A stretch of DNA of 36,316 bases from Streptomyces europaeiscabiei (GCF_001550375.1 NZ_LRTR01000525.1:1-36316); one strand, 5' to 3'; shown: positions 14,672-22,972, numbered from the stretch's first letter. The notes: generated by a model not told the origin, from the sequence alone. Numbers and translations: made by a program.

Positions 14672-15892
14672 ATGAGCGGTGAAGTGACCGGGTTCCTGGC
14701 GGGGTTCTGCGTGGCCGTGCTCCCGATGCTCGCGGCCGGGTTCTGGCTCGGCCGGAGTACGGCCAGGCGGCGCAACAGCCTCGGCGGACTCGGCACACCC
14801 GTCGAGCACGCCACCTTCCAGACCCTGCACACAGCCACCCTCGCCGCGCCCCCGCTGCGCGCCGGCCTCACCGAGGAGACGGCCCGAAGATCCGCCAAGC
14901 GGCTGCGCACCCTGCTCGGCACGGACGCGCTGTGCCTCACCGACCACGAGTCGGTCCTCGCCTGGGAGGGCGTGGCGGAGCACCACCGGGCCGAGATCAT
15001 GGGACGGCTGGCGGGCCCCCTGGAGACCGGCCGCGGCGAGGCCTTCCGGCTGACCTGCGACATCATCGACTGCCCGGTGCGCTGGGCGGTCGTCGCCCCC
15101 CTCACGGTCGACGACCGCGTCCACGGGGCGCTCGTCGCCTGCGCACCCCGCGAGTCCGCCGTCCTGGTCCGAGCGGCCGGCGAGGTCGCCCGCTGGGTCT
15201 CCGTCCAACTCGAACTGGCCGACCTCGACCAGTCCCGCACCCGCCTGATAGAGGCCGAGATCAAGGCCCTGCGCGCCCAGATCTCCCCGCACTTCATCTT
15301 CAACTCGCTGGCGGTGATCGCCTCGTTCGTCCGCACCGACCCCGAGCGCGCCCGTGAACTCCTCCTGGAGTTCGCCGACTTCACCCGCTACTCGTTCCGC
15401 AGACACGGCGACTTCACCACCCTCGCCGACGAACTCCACGCCATCGACCACTACCTGGCGCTGGTCCGGGCCCGCTTCGGCGACCGGCTCTCGGTCACGC
15501 TCCAGATAGCCCCCGAGGTCCTGCCGGTCACCCTGCCCTTCCTCTGCCTCCAACCCCTCGTCGAGAACGCGGTGAAGCACGGCCTCGAAGGCAGGACCGA
15601 CAAAAGCCACATCAGCATCACCGCGCAGGACGCGGGAGCCGAGGCGCTCGTCGTCATCGAGGACGACGGCGTCGGCATGGAACCCGAGGTGCTCCGCCGG
15701 ATCCTCGCGGGCGAGACCAGCCCCTCGGGCGGCATCGGCCTCAGCAACGTCGACGAGCGGCTGCGCCAGGTGTACGGCGACGACCACGGCCTCGTCATCG
15801 AGACCGCGGTCGGCGCGGGCATGAAGATCACCACCCGGCTGCCCAAATACCAGCCGGGCGTACACCCGGACGGGGGAATCCCCAGCGCCTGA
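14672..15892 (+). CDS. LytS-like sensor histidine kinase (HPK8, His_kinase domain) with GAF-like region
   Basis: 406-residue kinase paired with the LytTR regulator. ATG 14672 has GGAGGTG 4-5 bases upstream. One N-terminal transmembrane helix (about 7-27), then a GAF-like domain (about 50-180) that includes VAPLTVDDRVHGALVACAPR, then the His_kinase dimerisation segment IKALRAQISPHFIFNSL with phospho-acceptor His207, and a catalytic domain with N-box LQPLVENAVKHGLEG, G1 IEDDGVGM and G2 GGIGLSNVDERL. Classical LytS proteins carry about six helices before the GAF part; here there is one. The signal may therefore be cytoplasmic or passed on by the adjacent symporter. It ends at a bidirectional hairpin. 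Confidence 0.92.
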   Translation: MSGEVTGFLAGFCVAVLPMLAAGFWLGRSTARRRNSLGGLGTPVEHATFQTLHTATLAAPPLRAGLTEETARRSAKRLRTLLGTDALCLTDHESVLAWEGVAEHHRAEIMGRLAGPLETGRGEAFRLTCDIIDCPVRWAVVAPLTVDDRVHGALVACAPRESAVLVRAAGEVARWVSVQLELADLDQSRTRLIEAEIKALRAQISPHFIFNSLAVIASFVRTDPERARELLLEFADFTRYSFRRHGDFTTLADELHAIDHYLALVRARFGDRLSVTLQIAPEVLPVTLPFLCLQPLVENAVKHGLEGRTDKSHISITAQDAGAEALVVIEDDGVGMEPEVLRRILAGETSPSGGIGLSNVDERLRQVYGDDHGLVIETAVGAGMKITTRLPKYQPGVHPDGGIPSA

Positions 15893-15916
15893 GGCTCACG
15901 GGGCGTGAGCCTCAGG
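15888..15916. terminator. Bidirectional hairpin terminator
   Basis: Perfect 13-bp stem: CCTGAGGCTCACG (15888-15900) pairs with CGTGAGCCTCAGG (15904-15916) around a 3-base GGG loop. It contains the stop codons of both the LytS-like kinase (plus) and the 51-residue membrane protein (minus), so it ends both convergent units. Confidence 0.85.
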
Positions 15917-16067
15917 TGCGCGACGCCACCATCCCCAGCGTCAGCAGGCCCAGGACGACCCATCCGAACCACAGCCAGCCATTGCTGCCGAGCGCCACCG
16001 AGTAGGCCGTCACCACGACCAGCCCACCGACGGTGAGCACCCCCATGGTCTTCGTCGAACCGGGCAT
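15912..16067 (-). CDS. 51-residue two-helix membrane microprotein
   Basis: ATG 16067, preceded by GAGGAAGGG with 7-base spacing, gives 51 residues ending in TGA within the terminator stem. The sequence begins MPGSTKTMGVLTVGGLVVVT, reads through a short AYSVALGSNG loop, and has a second hydrophobic helix (WLWFGWVVLGLLTLGMVA) before a basic SRT end. Third positions are nearly all G/C. It starts 14 bases after the Ser/Thr kinase stop, and its ribosome binding site overlaps the kinase 3' end. Its reality is supported by the ribosome binding site, codon bias and placement. Function unknown; a partner of the kinase or its lipoprotein is the natural guess. Confidence 0.8.
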   Translation of the reverse strand: MPGSTKTMGVLTVGGLVVVTAYSVALGSNGWLWFGWVVLGLLTLGMVASRT

Positions 16068-16081
16068 CGCAACACCCTTCC

Positions 16082-18055
16082 TCAGGCTTCTTCTCCCTCC
16101 ATGGTGCCCCCACTACCGGAAATGACAGTGCAGACGACGTAATGCGCGCCCTTTTTCCAGCCGTCCTCGCTGATCCAGAAACCGGAACCGGTGATACCGG
16201 GCTCGTGGCCGTACTGCTTCGGCGGCAGGTTGTTCCGGCAGCCGGCGAGCGCCTGGTCCTGTGCGCTCTCGTACGTGGTGCCGGGGCTCATCTCGTAGAA
16301 GCCGAGCACCTTCTGCCGGTGGCGTCCCTGGCAGGAGACCAGCCGGATCCTGTTGTCGGAGATCGGGTCGAGGCAGTCCTGCCTCTGCAGGGTGGCCACG
16401 TCGACGAGCACCGTCTCACCCACCGTCCGGTACTCGCCGATCGGCCCGTACACCGGCCTGCGCTCGCCCATCAGCAGACAGGCGACCCGATGCCCGGCGG
16501 CGTCGAAGCCGCCGTCGGTCGGGAGGACGGCGTGGGTTCGGACGTCCACGAGCTTCTCGCGGGCCTCCACCGTGAGCTGTTCGCACCGGGCGGCCCCGCC
16601 CGTCCTGGCGTCCTCGGCCGACGACGCCTCGTAGGAGGCCATCACCTGGCCGTCCATCGCGCGCCCCGTGCACTCGGGCACGATCCGAAGCCGGGCCGCG
16701 TCCGTGAACGGAGCGCCGGTCCAGGTGACGTCCACGCAGTCGCCGTCCCGCAACGGCTCCACCAGCCCCACGGTCTTCCCGTACGGCAGCTCCGCGCTCC
16801 GGGTGTCACCGCTGCCGCCCAGCCCGCCCGGCAGGTCCTTCATGTTCTCCAGGGCGTACCAGGTCCCACCGACCACCAGGGCCAGGCCGAGGGTGGTGGC
16901 CATGCCCGCGAGGAGGGCCCGGCCGCGGTGCCGACGGGGCCGCCCGCCGGTTCCGCCGCCGGAACCGGCGGTCTGCGGGGGAGCGCCGAAGCCCTGGCCG
17001 CCGTATGACGGGTGCTCCGTCGGGGACCAGACGTCCTGCTGCCCGCCCTGCCCGCCCGACGGCGCGTACCACGCTGTCTCGTGCGGGCCTGCGGGGACGA
17101 CGGGGATCTCCGGCTCCGCCGTGTGCGTGGGCTCGCTCGCCCACTGCGGTTGCGAACCCAGGTCGGGCTCGGTGCGGGGGTGGGCCTGGGGTGTCACGAT
17201 CGCGGAGAGCGCCGCCTCGGTCTCGGCGGCGGTGATCCGGCGCACCGGGTCCTTGGCGAGCATGGCGCCCAGCACCGGCTCCAGCGCACCCGCCCGCAGC
17301 ATCGGACGCGGCTCGTCCAGGACGACCGCGGTCAGCGCCGCGATCTCCGAGTCGCGGTCGAAGGGCCCGTACCCCTCGACGGCGTGGTAGAGCGTGCAGC
17401 CCAGCGAGAACAGGTCGGACACGGCGGTCGGCGGCCCGCCCTGGGCCCGCTCGGGCGCGAGGTACCCGGCGGTCCCGACCAGGACGTGTGTCCGTGTGTG
17501 CCGGGTCTCCTGGGTGTCGGGCTGCACGGAGATGCCGTAGTCGGTGAGGAGGACGCGCGCGTACGGCGATCCGGTGCGGTCCGGGGCGAGCAGGATGTTG
17601 GCCGGCTTGACGTCCCGGTGCATGATTCCGCGCTCGTGCCCGGCGGTCAGCGCGTCCAGCACGGCGAGTCCGATCCGGGCGCACTCGGCGGGGGCGAGGG
17701 AGCCGCGCACGGCGACGAGGGCCTTCAGGTCGAGGGCGCCCGGCACGTACTCCATGACGATCCACGGCAGTTCGTCGTGCTCCAGCACGTCGTGCACGGT
17801 GACCACGTGCGGGTGGGCGCGCAGCCCGGCGGCGTGCCGGGCCTCGGCGCGGGCGCGGGCCACCCTGGCCGTGCGCTCCCGCTCGGCCTCGCCCGGACTG
17901 CGGAACACGATCTCCTTGAGCGCCACCTCGCAGTCCAGCTGACGGTCGTGCGCCAGCCAGACATGGCCCATGCCGCCGCTGCCCAGCCGGTTCAGCAGGT
18001 GATAGCGGTCGGCGATGACCCGGCCGACTCCCGACTGCGGTGCTCCTGACTGCAT
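16082..18055 (-). CDS. Membrane Ser/Thr protein kinase with cysteine-rich extracellular domain
   Basis: Hanks-type kinase of 657 residues. ATG 18055 is chosen over 18082 because GGGGAG lies 6 bases before it; the longer start would overlap the upstream gene. Kinase domain about 15-290: glycine loop LGSGGMGHVW (25-34), Lys47 in VALKEI, HRDVKPANIL with catalytic Asp148, DYG in place of DFG (172-174) and GTAGYLAPE. A Gln/Gly/Pro-rich linker leads to one transmembrane helix (about 380-401). The extracellular part has two repeats with a DGDC/QDCLDP-type start and eight cysteines, like septum-formation-family domains, and no PASTA repeats. The upstream gene supplies a PASTA lipoprotein, suggesting a split sensor. 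Confidence 0.92.
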   Translation of the reverse strand: MQSGAPQSGVGRVIADRYHLLNRLGSGGMGHVWLAHDRQLDCEVALKEIVFRSPGEAERERTARVARARAEARHAAGLRAHPHVVTVHDVLEHDELPWIVMEYVPGALDLKALVAVRGSLAPAECARIGLAVLDALTAGHERGIMHRDVKPANILLAPDRTGSPYARVLLTDYGISVQPDTQETRHTRTHVLVGTAGYLAPERAQGGPPTAVSDLFSLGCTLYHAVEGYGPFDRDSEIAALTAVVLDEPRPMLRAGALEPVLGAMLAKDPVRRITAAETEAALSAIVTPQAHPRTEPDLGSQPQWASEPTHTAEPEIPVVPAGPHETAWYAPSGGQGGQQDVWSPTEHPSYGGQGFGAPPQTAGSGGGTGGRPRRHRGRALLAGMATTLGLALVVGGTWYALENMKDLPGGLGGSGDTRSAELPYGKTVGLVEPLRDGDCVDVTWTGAPFTDAARLRIVPECTGRAMDGQVMASYEASSAEDARTGGAARCEQLTVEAREKLVDVRTHAVLPTDGGFDAAGHRVACLLMGERRPVYGPIGEYRTVGETVLVDVATLQRQDCLDPISDNRIRLVSCQGRHRQKVLGFYEMSPGTTYESAQDQALAGCRNNLPPKQYGHEPGITGSGFWISEDGWKKGAHYVVCTVISGSGGTMEGEEA

Positions 18056-18072
18056 CGGACACTCCCCAGGGT

Positions 18073-19704
18073 TCAGATCCATACGGGCCGGGCCGGGTCC
18101 TCGACGGGGGCGCCCGAGCCGTCCGGAGCCCTCGAATCACTCGGATCACTAGGACCCCCCGGATCTCCCGGACCTCCTGGGGCGTCGGACGGCGGACCAC
18201 TGGTCGGTTCTGGAGCACTCGTCGTCGGCCTGTCGGAGGGCGGGGCGCTGTCCTGCGGCGTGGTGGGCTCGGGCTCGGGAGTCGTCGGCGTCCTGCTCGC
18301 CCTGGACGGGCTGGGCGTCGTCGAGGGAACGGACGGGGCGGGCGTGGGCTCGGGGTCCGGCGAGGGCTTCTCGGAGGACTTCGTCGGCGACGGCGGCGAC
18401 GTGCCGCCCGTCGGCGGAGGAGCGGTCGACTCCGTGGGCGACGATCCGCCGTCCGTCGGGGAGGAACCGGAGGAACCCCCACCCGACGATGTCGTGTTCC
18501 GGTCAGTCGGCGTCGAGTCGGTCCCGGACGGCGATCCGTCCGTCGGTGACCTGCCCGGATCCGACCCGCCCGGATCCGACCCGCCCGGATCCGACCCGCC
18601 CGGATCCGAGGGCCCCCTCGGCCCCTGACCCGTCCCCGTGGAACCCGATCCCGATCCCGAGCCCGACCCGGATCCCGACCCCGCCCCGGGCTCCGAGTCG
18701 TCGGTGCTCCCCTCGGAGGTCCTGCCCGGCCAGTCCACACGCAGCGCCACCGCGGCGCCGAACTCCAGCTCGGTGCCCGGCCGGGGGCTCGACCCGGTCA
18801 CCGGCGCGTCCCCCGGCGGCAGTCCGTCCCCGGCGACCGTCACCGCCAGACCCTTGTCCGCCATGGCCGCGCTCGCCTCTTCGAAGGTCATCCCCCGCAC
18901 CCTCGGCACGGCCTGCCGCGCCCGCGTGTCGAACGTCGTGTCGGACTCGCCGGTGGTGCCGACGTCCCGGCTGATGCCCTGGTCCGGGTCCTCGACGTCG
19001 ACCAGCTTGATCTCCTTCAGCTGCTCGGGAGCGGGCTTGACGACGACCACGGCGGACCTGTCGTAGCCCTTCCACTCCTTGTTGCCGCCGGCGAACTCCA
19101 CGTCGATGCGCTCGGGATTTTCTTCGAACGCCCGTAGCGGATTTCCGCAGCTGCACTTCACGGCGGGCAAACCCTGATCGTCGACCAATACCGCGATACC
19201 GGCTTCCAGTAGTGCGTCGAAGGGGACGGCTCTGTCCTTCTTGTAGTCGTGGTTCTTCACGAGGGTGTCGTGGCGCAGGAGAACGGGCGTGAGTTCATCG
19301 AGATAATGTCCGATGCCGTCGACATCGACGCCGACGATCCGCGCCCATTCCTGAGCCTTTTTCTTGTTGTCGGGAGCGGTGAGGAATTCCTCCAGCTTGC
19401 GCACGTCGCAGACCTTCGGCTTCTGCGTGCCCCCGTACAGGCCGGGGGTGTTGCCCTGCTGCAGGCCGCTGTGCGGCTCCAGGGGCGTGAGGTCGGGCTG
19501 GTCCCGGCTCAGTTGTTCGCCCTCGTCGAAGAAGGGCGCGAGGGATGCCACCCCCGCGGCCACCGCTTTCACCGCGAGCAGCGAAGGGGCCGAGTCACCG
19601 CAACCGCCGAGGACCACCGCGCCCACCAGTACGGCGGCGATCCTCCGGGCAGCCGATTTCCCCGCCTTTCGTAAACATGTTCGCAAGCATGCGTGAATTG
19701 TCAT
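18073..19704 (-). CDS. DUF6777-like lipoprotein with one PASTA domain and long Pro/Ser/Gly tail
   Basis: 543 residues from ATG 19704 (GGGGGGAG upstream). A lipoprotein signal ends in VVLGGC, so Cys35 is likely lipidated and the protein sits on the outer face of the membrane. Residues about 85-225 match the Streptomyces DUF6777 pattern as I recall it (KVCDVRKLEEFL, LDELTPVLLRHDTLVKNHDY, VKCSCGNPLRAF). One PASTA domain follows (about 264-323, VPRVRGMTFEEASAAMADKG), a fold that in kinases and PBPs binds peptidoglycan fragments. The last 210 residues are Gly-Ser and Pro/Ser/Thr repeats, probably a cell-wall-spanning tether. Its stop lies 17 bases before the kinase start, so the two are cotranscribed. 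Confidence 0.88.
   Translation of the reverse strand: MTIHACLRTCLRKAGKSAARRIAAVLVGAVVLGGCGDSAPSLLAVKAVAAGVASLAPFFDEGEQLSRDQPDLTPLEPHSGLQQGNTPGLYGGTQKPKVCDVRKLEEFLTAPDNKKKAQEWARIVGVDVDGIGHYLDELTPVLLRHDTLVKNHDYKKDRAVPFDALLEAGIAVLVDDQGLPAVKCSCGNPLRAFEENPERIDVEFAGGNKEWKGYDRSAVVVVKPAPEQLKEIKLVDVEDPDQGISRDVGTTGESDTTFDTRARQAVPRVRGMTFEEASAAMADKGLAVTVAGDGLPPGDAPVTGSSPRPGTELEFGAAVALRVDWPGRTSEGSTDDSEPGAGSGSGSGSGSGSGSTGTGQGPRGPSDPGGSDPGGSDPGGSDPGRSPTDGSPSGTDSTPTDRNTTSSGGGSSGSSPTDGGSSPTESTAPPPTGGTSPPSPTKSSEKPSPDPEPTPAPSVPSTTPSPSRASRTPTTPEPEPTTPQDSAPPSDRPTTSAPEPTSGPPSDAPGGPGDPGGPSDPSDSRAPDGSGAPVEDPARPVWI
18555..18610. repeat. 15-bp tandem repeat in the lipoprotein tail
   Basis: Nearly four exact units of CCGGATCCGACCCGC, encoding GGSDP on the minus strand. 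Adjacent bases 18640-18690 hold a further GATCCCGA-type array that encodes an alternating Gly-Ser run. Both are in frame and likely to vary in copy number between strains. Confidence 0.8.
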
Positions 19705-19766
19705 GACCGCTCCCCCCGGCGGTTTTCCCCCGTCACCCCGCAGAGCGGACGCGGGGCTCACGCATC

Positions 19767-19797
19767 ATGCTACTGAAGGGCAAAGCCTTTCGGTCAA
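19767..19797 (-). promoter_or_regulatory. Candidate promoter of the lipoprotein-kinase operon
   Basis: On the minus strand TTGACC (19797-19792) and TAGCAT (19772-19767) are separated by 19 bases, upstream of a leader of about 55 bases. The leader holds a small CCCCGC/GCGGGG hairpin. The -35 is close to the housekeeping consensus; the spacing is one or two bases long. An A-rich stretch lies just upstream of the -35. Confidence 0.45.
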
Positions 19798-19864
19798 GAG
19801 AAAAAAAGAGGAGTGCGGTTGTGTGGCCGAACAGGAGAATCGGGGCCCGACACGGAAATGTGGC

Positions 19865-20809
19865 TCAGCGACCACGTGCGTCGAGTGAGGCGAGATAGGC
19901 GTTGTACGCCTCGAGTTCCTTGTCGCCGTCCCGGTCGGCCGCGCGGTCCGTGCGCCGGGCCTGCCGCTGCTCGGAGCCGTGCCACTGGAAGAGGAGCGCG
20001 AGCAGCACGAGCACCGAGGGGATCTCGCTGAACGCCCAGGCGATGCCGCCGGCCGCGTTCTGGTCGGCGAGCGCGTCGATGCCGAGGGAGGCGGGCGGGT
20101 TCTCGTACGTCTTCACCATCGGTGTGGACGCCATCATCAACGCGATGCCGAAGAAGGCGTGGAACGGCATGCCGGCGAACAGCTCCAGCATCCGCATCAG
20201 ATAACCCGGCCGGTGCGGGCCCGGGTCCACGCCCATGATCGGCCAGAAGAAGAACAGGCCCACCAGGAGGAAGTGGGTCATCATCACGATGTGTCCGAGC
20301 GTCGACCCCATCAGGAAGTCGAACATCGGCGTGAAGTACAGCGCGTACAGGCTCGCGATGAACATCGGGATCGTGAACGCCGGGTGCGTGACGATCTTCA
20401 TGTACCAGCTGTGCAGGAACATCAGCAGCAGCTCACGCGGCCCCTTGTGGCCCTTCCCCGCCACCGGCAGCGCCCGCAACGCCAGCGTGACCGGTGCCCC
20501 GAGCAGCAGCATGATCGGCGCCAGCATGCTGATCACCATGTGCTGGACCATGTGCACGCTGAACATGACCATGCCGTAGTCGTTCAGCCCGGTACACGTC
20601 ACCAGCATCACGAACAGCACACCCACGACGAACGCGACCGTCCGCCCGGCGGGCCACTTGTCCCCCCGCCGCACCAGCCGCACGACGCCCCAGCCGTACA
20701 GGGCCAGCCCCACCAGGCAGGCGACGAGGAAGAACGGGTCGGCCGACCACGCGAGTCCCCGCCCCAGGGTGAAGGGCAGAAGACCCGTGCCGTGCCCGCT
20801 GTGATCCAT
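19865..20809 (-). CDS. ctaG: Cytochrome c oxidase assembly protein, CtaG (caa3_CtaG) family
   Basis: Integral membrane protein needed for maturation of heme-copper oxidase, thought to help copper insertion. The 314 residues include about seven hydrophobic helices. Conserved histidine-rich positions are MDHSGHGTG at the N-terminus, FSVHMVQHMVISMLAP in the core, LGHIVMMTHFLLVGLFFFWP and MPFHAFFGIALM. These histidines and methionines are the probable copper ligands. The C-terminal tail is charged (RQARRTDRAADRDGDKELEAY). ATG 20809 has AGGAG 8 bases upstream. It stands alone downstream of pfkA, from which it is separated by a hairpin and a repeat element. Confidence 0.94.
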   Translation of the reverse strand: MDHSGHGTGLLPFTLGRGLAWSADPFFLVACLVGLALYGWGVVRLVRRGDKWPAGRTVAFVVGVLFVMLVTCTGLNDYGMVMFSVHMVQHMVISMLAPIMLLLGAPVTLALRALPVAGKGHKGPRELLLMFLHSWYMKIVTHPAFTIPMFIASLYALYFTPMFDFLMGSTLGHIVMMTHFLLVGLFFFWPIMGVDPGPHRPGYLMRMLELFAGMPFHAFFGIALMMASTPMVKTYENPPASLGIDALADQNAAGGIAWAFSEIPSVLVLLALLFQWHGSEQRQARRTDRAADRDGDKELEAYNAYLASLDARGR

Positions 20810-20866
20810 CCGCCGGCTCCTGTTTCGTGGGGGTTGAGAGCTGTCTGTCCGGCCCCAAGACTAGAA

Positions 20867-20898
20867 CCGCCCCCGGCCGCGTTCGCGACCGGGGGCGG
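20867..20898. terminator. Hairpin between pfkA and ctaG
   Basis: CCGCCCCCGG (20867-20876) pairs with CCGGGGGCGG (20889-20898); the 12-base loop CCGCGTTCGCGA is itself partly self-complementary. Placed after pfkA on the minus strand, it probably terminates pfkA or insulates ctaG. Confidence 0.7.
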
Positions 20899-20910
20899 GA
20901 CAGTCGACCC

Positions 20911-20958
20911 AGGAGCGCGGGGAACTGCGCGACCAGCCGCAGACCACCCGCACCCGCC
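20911..20958 (-). repeat. Dispersed intergenic repeat copy
   Basis: On the minus strand this reads a GGCGGGTGCGGGTGGTCTGC block followed by GGCTGGTCGCGCAGTTCCCC and GCGC. The same blocks, slightly changed, occur at 31762-31806 on the plus strand, and the GCGGTTCCCCGCGCC core occurs at 612-632 and in reverse at 688-708. Confidence 0.7.
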
Positions 20959-20971
20959 ACCCGCCGGACGG

Positions 20972-21997
20972 CTAGAGCACGCACTCCGCCTCGGCGTACC
21001 GCTCCTCGGGAACGGTCTTCAACGTCTCGACGGCCTCAGCGAGCGGCACCATCACGATGTCCGTCCCCCGAAGCGCCGTCATGTTCCCGAACTCCCCCCG
21101 GTGCACGGCCTCCACCGCGTGCCACCCGAACCGAGTGGCCAGCACCCGGTCGTACGCGGTCGGCGTACCGCCCCGCTGCACATGCCCGAGGATCACCGGC
21201 CGCGCCTCCTTGCCGAGACGCTGCTCAAGCTCGATCGAGAGCTGCCGCGCGATCCCGGCGAAGCGCTCGTGCCCGTAGATGTCCTTGCCGCCCTCGTCGA
21301 ACTCCATGGACCCGGCCCTCGGCTTGGCCCCCTCCGCCGCGACGACGATCGCGAACCGCTTGCCCGCCGAGAACCGAGCGGCGACCTTCGTGGCCAACTC
21401 CTCGATGTCGAAGGGCCGTTCCGGTACGACGATGGCGTGCGCGCCGGCCGCCATACCGGAGTGGAGCGCGATCCAGCCGGTGTGGCGGCCCATGACCTCC
21501 ACGACCAGCACCCGCTGGTGGGACTCGGCGGTGGTCTTCAGCCGGTCCAGCGCCTCCGTGGCGACCCCCACGGCCGTGTCGAAGCCGAACGTGACGTCCG
21601 TGACCGCGATGTCGTTGTCGATGGTCTTCGGCACACCCACGACCGGCAGACCGTTGTCCGACATCAGCCGGGCCGCCTTGAGGGTGCCCTCACCGCCGAT
21701 GGGGATGATCGCGTCGAGGCCGAGTTCCTCGAGGTGGCCCTTCGCCCGCTCCACACCGTCCCGCAGATGCGAGGGCTGGACCCGGGAGGAGCCGAGGATC
21801 GTGCCGCCACGGGCCAGGATGCCGGCCACGGCGTCCAGGTCGAGCTTGAGGTAGTCGCAGTCCAGAAGACCTTTCCAACCGTCCCGGAAGCCGATGACCT
21901 CGTCGCCGTGGTCGACGACGGCGCGGTGCACGACGGACCTGATGACGGCGTTCAGCCCGGGACAGTCGCCGCCGGACGTGAGGACACCAATACGCAT
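20972..21997 (-). CDS. pfkA: 6-phosphofructokinase, actinobacterial mixed-substrate group
   Basis: Phosphorylates fructose 6-phosphate in glycolysis. ATG 21997 gives 341 residues starting MRIGVLTSGGDCPGLNAVIR, the standard PFK N-terminus. Key motifs: IGGEGTLKAARL (Gly at the position equal to E. coli Gly104), VPKTIDNDIAVTDVTFGFDTA with the catalytic Asp pair and Lys in place of E. coli Gly124, VEVMGRHTGWIAL, and LGHVQRGGTPTAYDR. The Gly104/Lys124 combination is known from the Streptomyces ATP-dependent group; classical PPi enzymes carry Asp/Lys. ATP use is therefore favoured but not proven. It is a single gene following gatD by about 250 bases. Confidence 0.95.
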   Translation of the reverse strand: MRIGVLTSGGDCPGLNAVIRSVVHRAVVDHGDEVIGFRDGWKGLLDCDYLKLDLDAVAGILARGGTILGSSRVQPSHLRDGVERAKGHLEELGLDAIIPIGGEGTLKAARLMSDNGLPVVGVPKTIDNDIAVTDVTFGFDTAVGVATEALDRLKTTAESHQRVLVVEVMGRHTGWIALHSGMAAGAHAIVVPERPFDIEELATKVAARFSAGKRFAIVVAAEGAKPRAGSMEFDEGGKDIYGHERFAGIARQLSIELEQRLGKEARPVILGHVQRGGTPTAYDRVLATRFGWHAVEAVHRGEFGNMTALRGTDIVMVPLAEAVETLKTVPEERYAEAECVL

Positions 21998-22200
21998 AGC
22001 CCGAATACCTTCTCGACGTGGGCCGGGTACCGGACCTCGCTGTCCGGCTGGAATCCCCGCCACCCTACCGGCGGCAGGGGGCGGGGCCGTAGCGGGCGTC
22101 CGCCTGCTGGACGCCCCCGCACAGGTGAGCGCAGCCCTGGTCAGACGGGCTTTCACAGATGAGCGGGGGTGGTGTCGGACGGGCTTTCGTACGGGCACTG

Positions 22201-22231
22201 AGGAACCGTTTCTCAGGCGCCTCCGGTTCCT
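22201..22231. terminator. Hairpin downstream of gatD
   Basis: AGGAACCG (22201-22208) pairs with CGGTTCCT (22224-22231), 13 bases after the gatD stop on the minus strand. The rest of the 246-base gap to pfkA holds a repeated GACGGGCTTTC block (near 22146 and 22180) and no supported gene. Confidence 0.55.
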
Positions 22232-22243
22232 GGGCCGGACGTC

Positions 22244-22972
22244 CTACGCGGGCTGCTGGGCCGAGGAGATGCGTTCGTCGCGCAGTGCCTCGAACCAGCG
22301 GTCGTCGGTCGGCGGCAGCGCGTTCACGTCCAGAGCCAGCTTCAGCAGCAGGTCCGCGATCTGCGGGTTCCGTGCCAGCACCGGCCCGTGCATGTACGTG
22401 CCGAACACGGTGTCGTTGTACGCGCCCTCCGTGCCGTCGCCCGTGCCGTTGCCCTTGCCGAGCCGCACCTGTGCGAGCGCGCGGGCGGTGGGGCCGAGGT
22501 GGGTGACGCCCTGGTGGTTCTCGAACCCGGTCAGCTGGGGCAGCCCGAGACGCGGGTCGATGTCCCCGAGGACATCGCCGACGCACCGCTCGCCCTCGCC
22601 GCGGGTCGTGGTCACGTCGAGCAGGCCGAGGCCCGGCTCGCGCTGGCCGAGGTCGTTGACGAACTCGTGGCCGAGGATCTGGTAGCCGGCGCAGACCGCG
22701 AAGACGATCGCGCCGTTGTTCACCGCCTGGTACAGATGCCGGTCCCGGCGCAGCCGCTCGGCGGCGAGCCGCTGCGGACGGTCCTCGCCGCCGCCGATCA
22801 GGTAGATGTCGCCGGAGGTGGGGATCGGCTGGTCGCTGCGCACGTCCAGCCGGGCCACGTCCAGGCCGCGCTGCCGCGCCCGGCGCTCGACGACGAGGAC
22901 GTTGCCCTGGTCGCCGTAGGTGCTGAGCAGGTCCGGGTAGACCCAGACGATCCGCAGGCTGTTGTCACTCAT
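22244..22972 (-). CDS. gatD: Lipid II isoglutaminyl synthase, glutaminase subunit GatD
   Basis: With MurT it amidates the D-glutamate of lipid II to D-isoglutamine. 242 residues with the class I (CobB/CobQ-like) amidotransferase fold: LYLIGGGEDRPQ-type start of the domain (IYLIGGGEDRPQ, 56-67), the nucleophile Cys94 in AVCAGYQILGHEF, and His195 in GTYMHGPVLARNP, matching the Cys94/His189 pair known for S. aureus GatD. The last conserved acidic partner is not a clear motif. It starts 37 bases after the murT stop and ends at a hairpin, so murT-gatD form an operon. Older annotations call this type cobyric acid synthase-like. Confidence 0.94.
   Translation of the reverse strand: MSDNSLRIVWVYPDLLSTYGDQGNVLVVERRARQRGLDVARLDVRSDQPIPTSGDIYLIGGGEDRPQRLAAERLRRDRHLYQAVNNGAIVFAVCAGYQILGHEFVNDLGQREPGLGLLDVTTTRGEGERCVGDVLGDIDPRLGLPQLTGFENHQGVTHLGPTARALAQVRLGKGNGTGDGTEGAYNDTVFGTYMHGPVLARNPQIADLLLKLALDVNALPPTDDRWFEALRDERISSAQQPA

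Noticed and set aside
12532..15384. 950-codon open frame on the minus strand opposite the symporter and kinase
   Set aside because: It runs exactly antisense to well-recognised genes, its composition is Arg/Ala/Gly/Asp-rich without motifs, and long antisense frames are normal in DNA of this base composition.
18555..18690. Direct repeats that might suggest a CRISPR array
   Set aside because: Units are 15 bp and shorter, contiguous with no spacers, and in frame within the lipoprotein tail.
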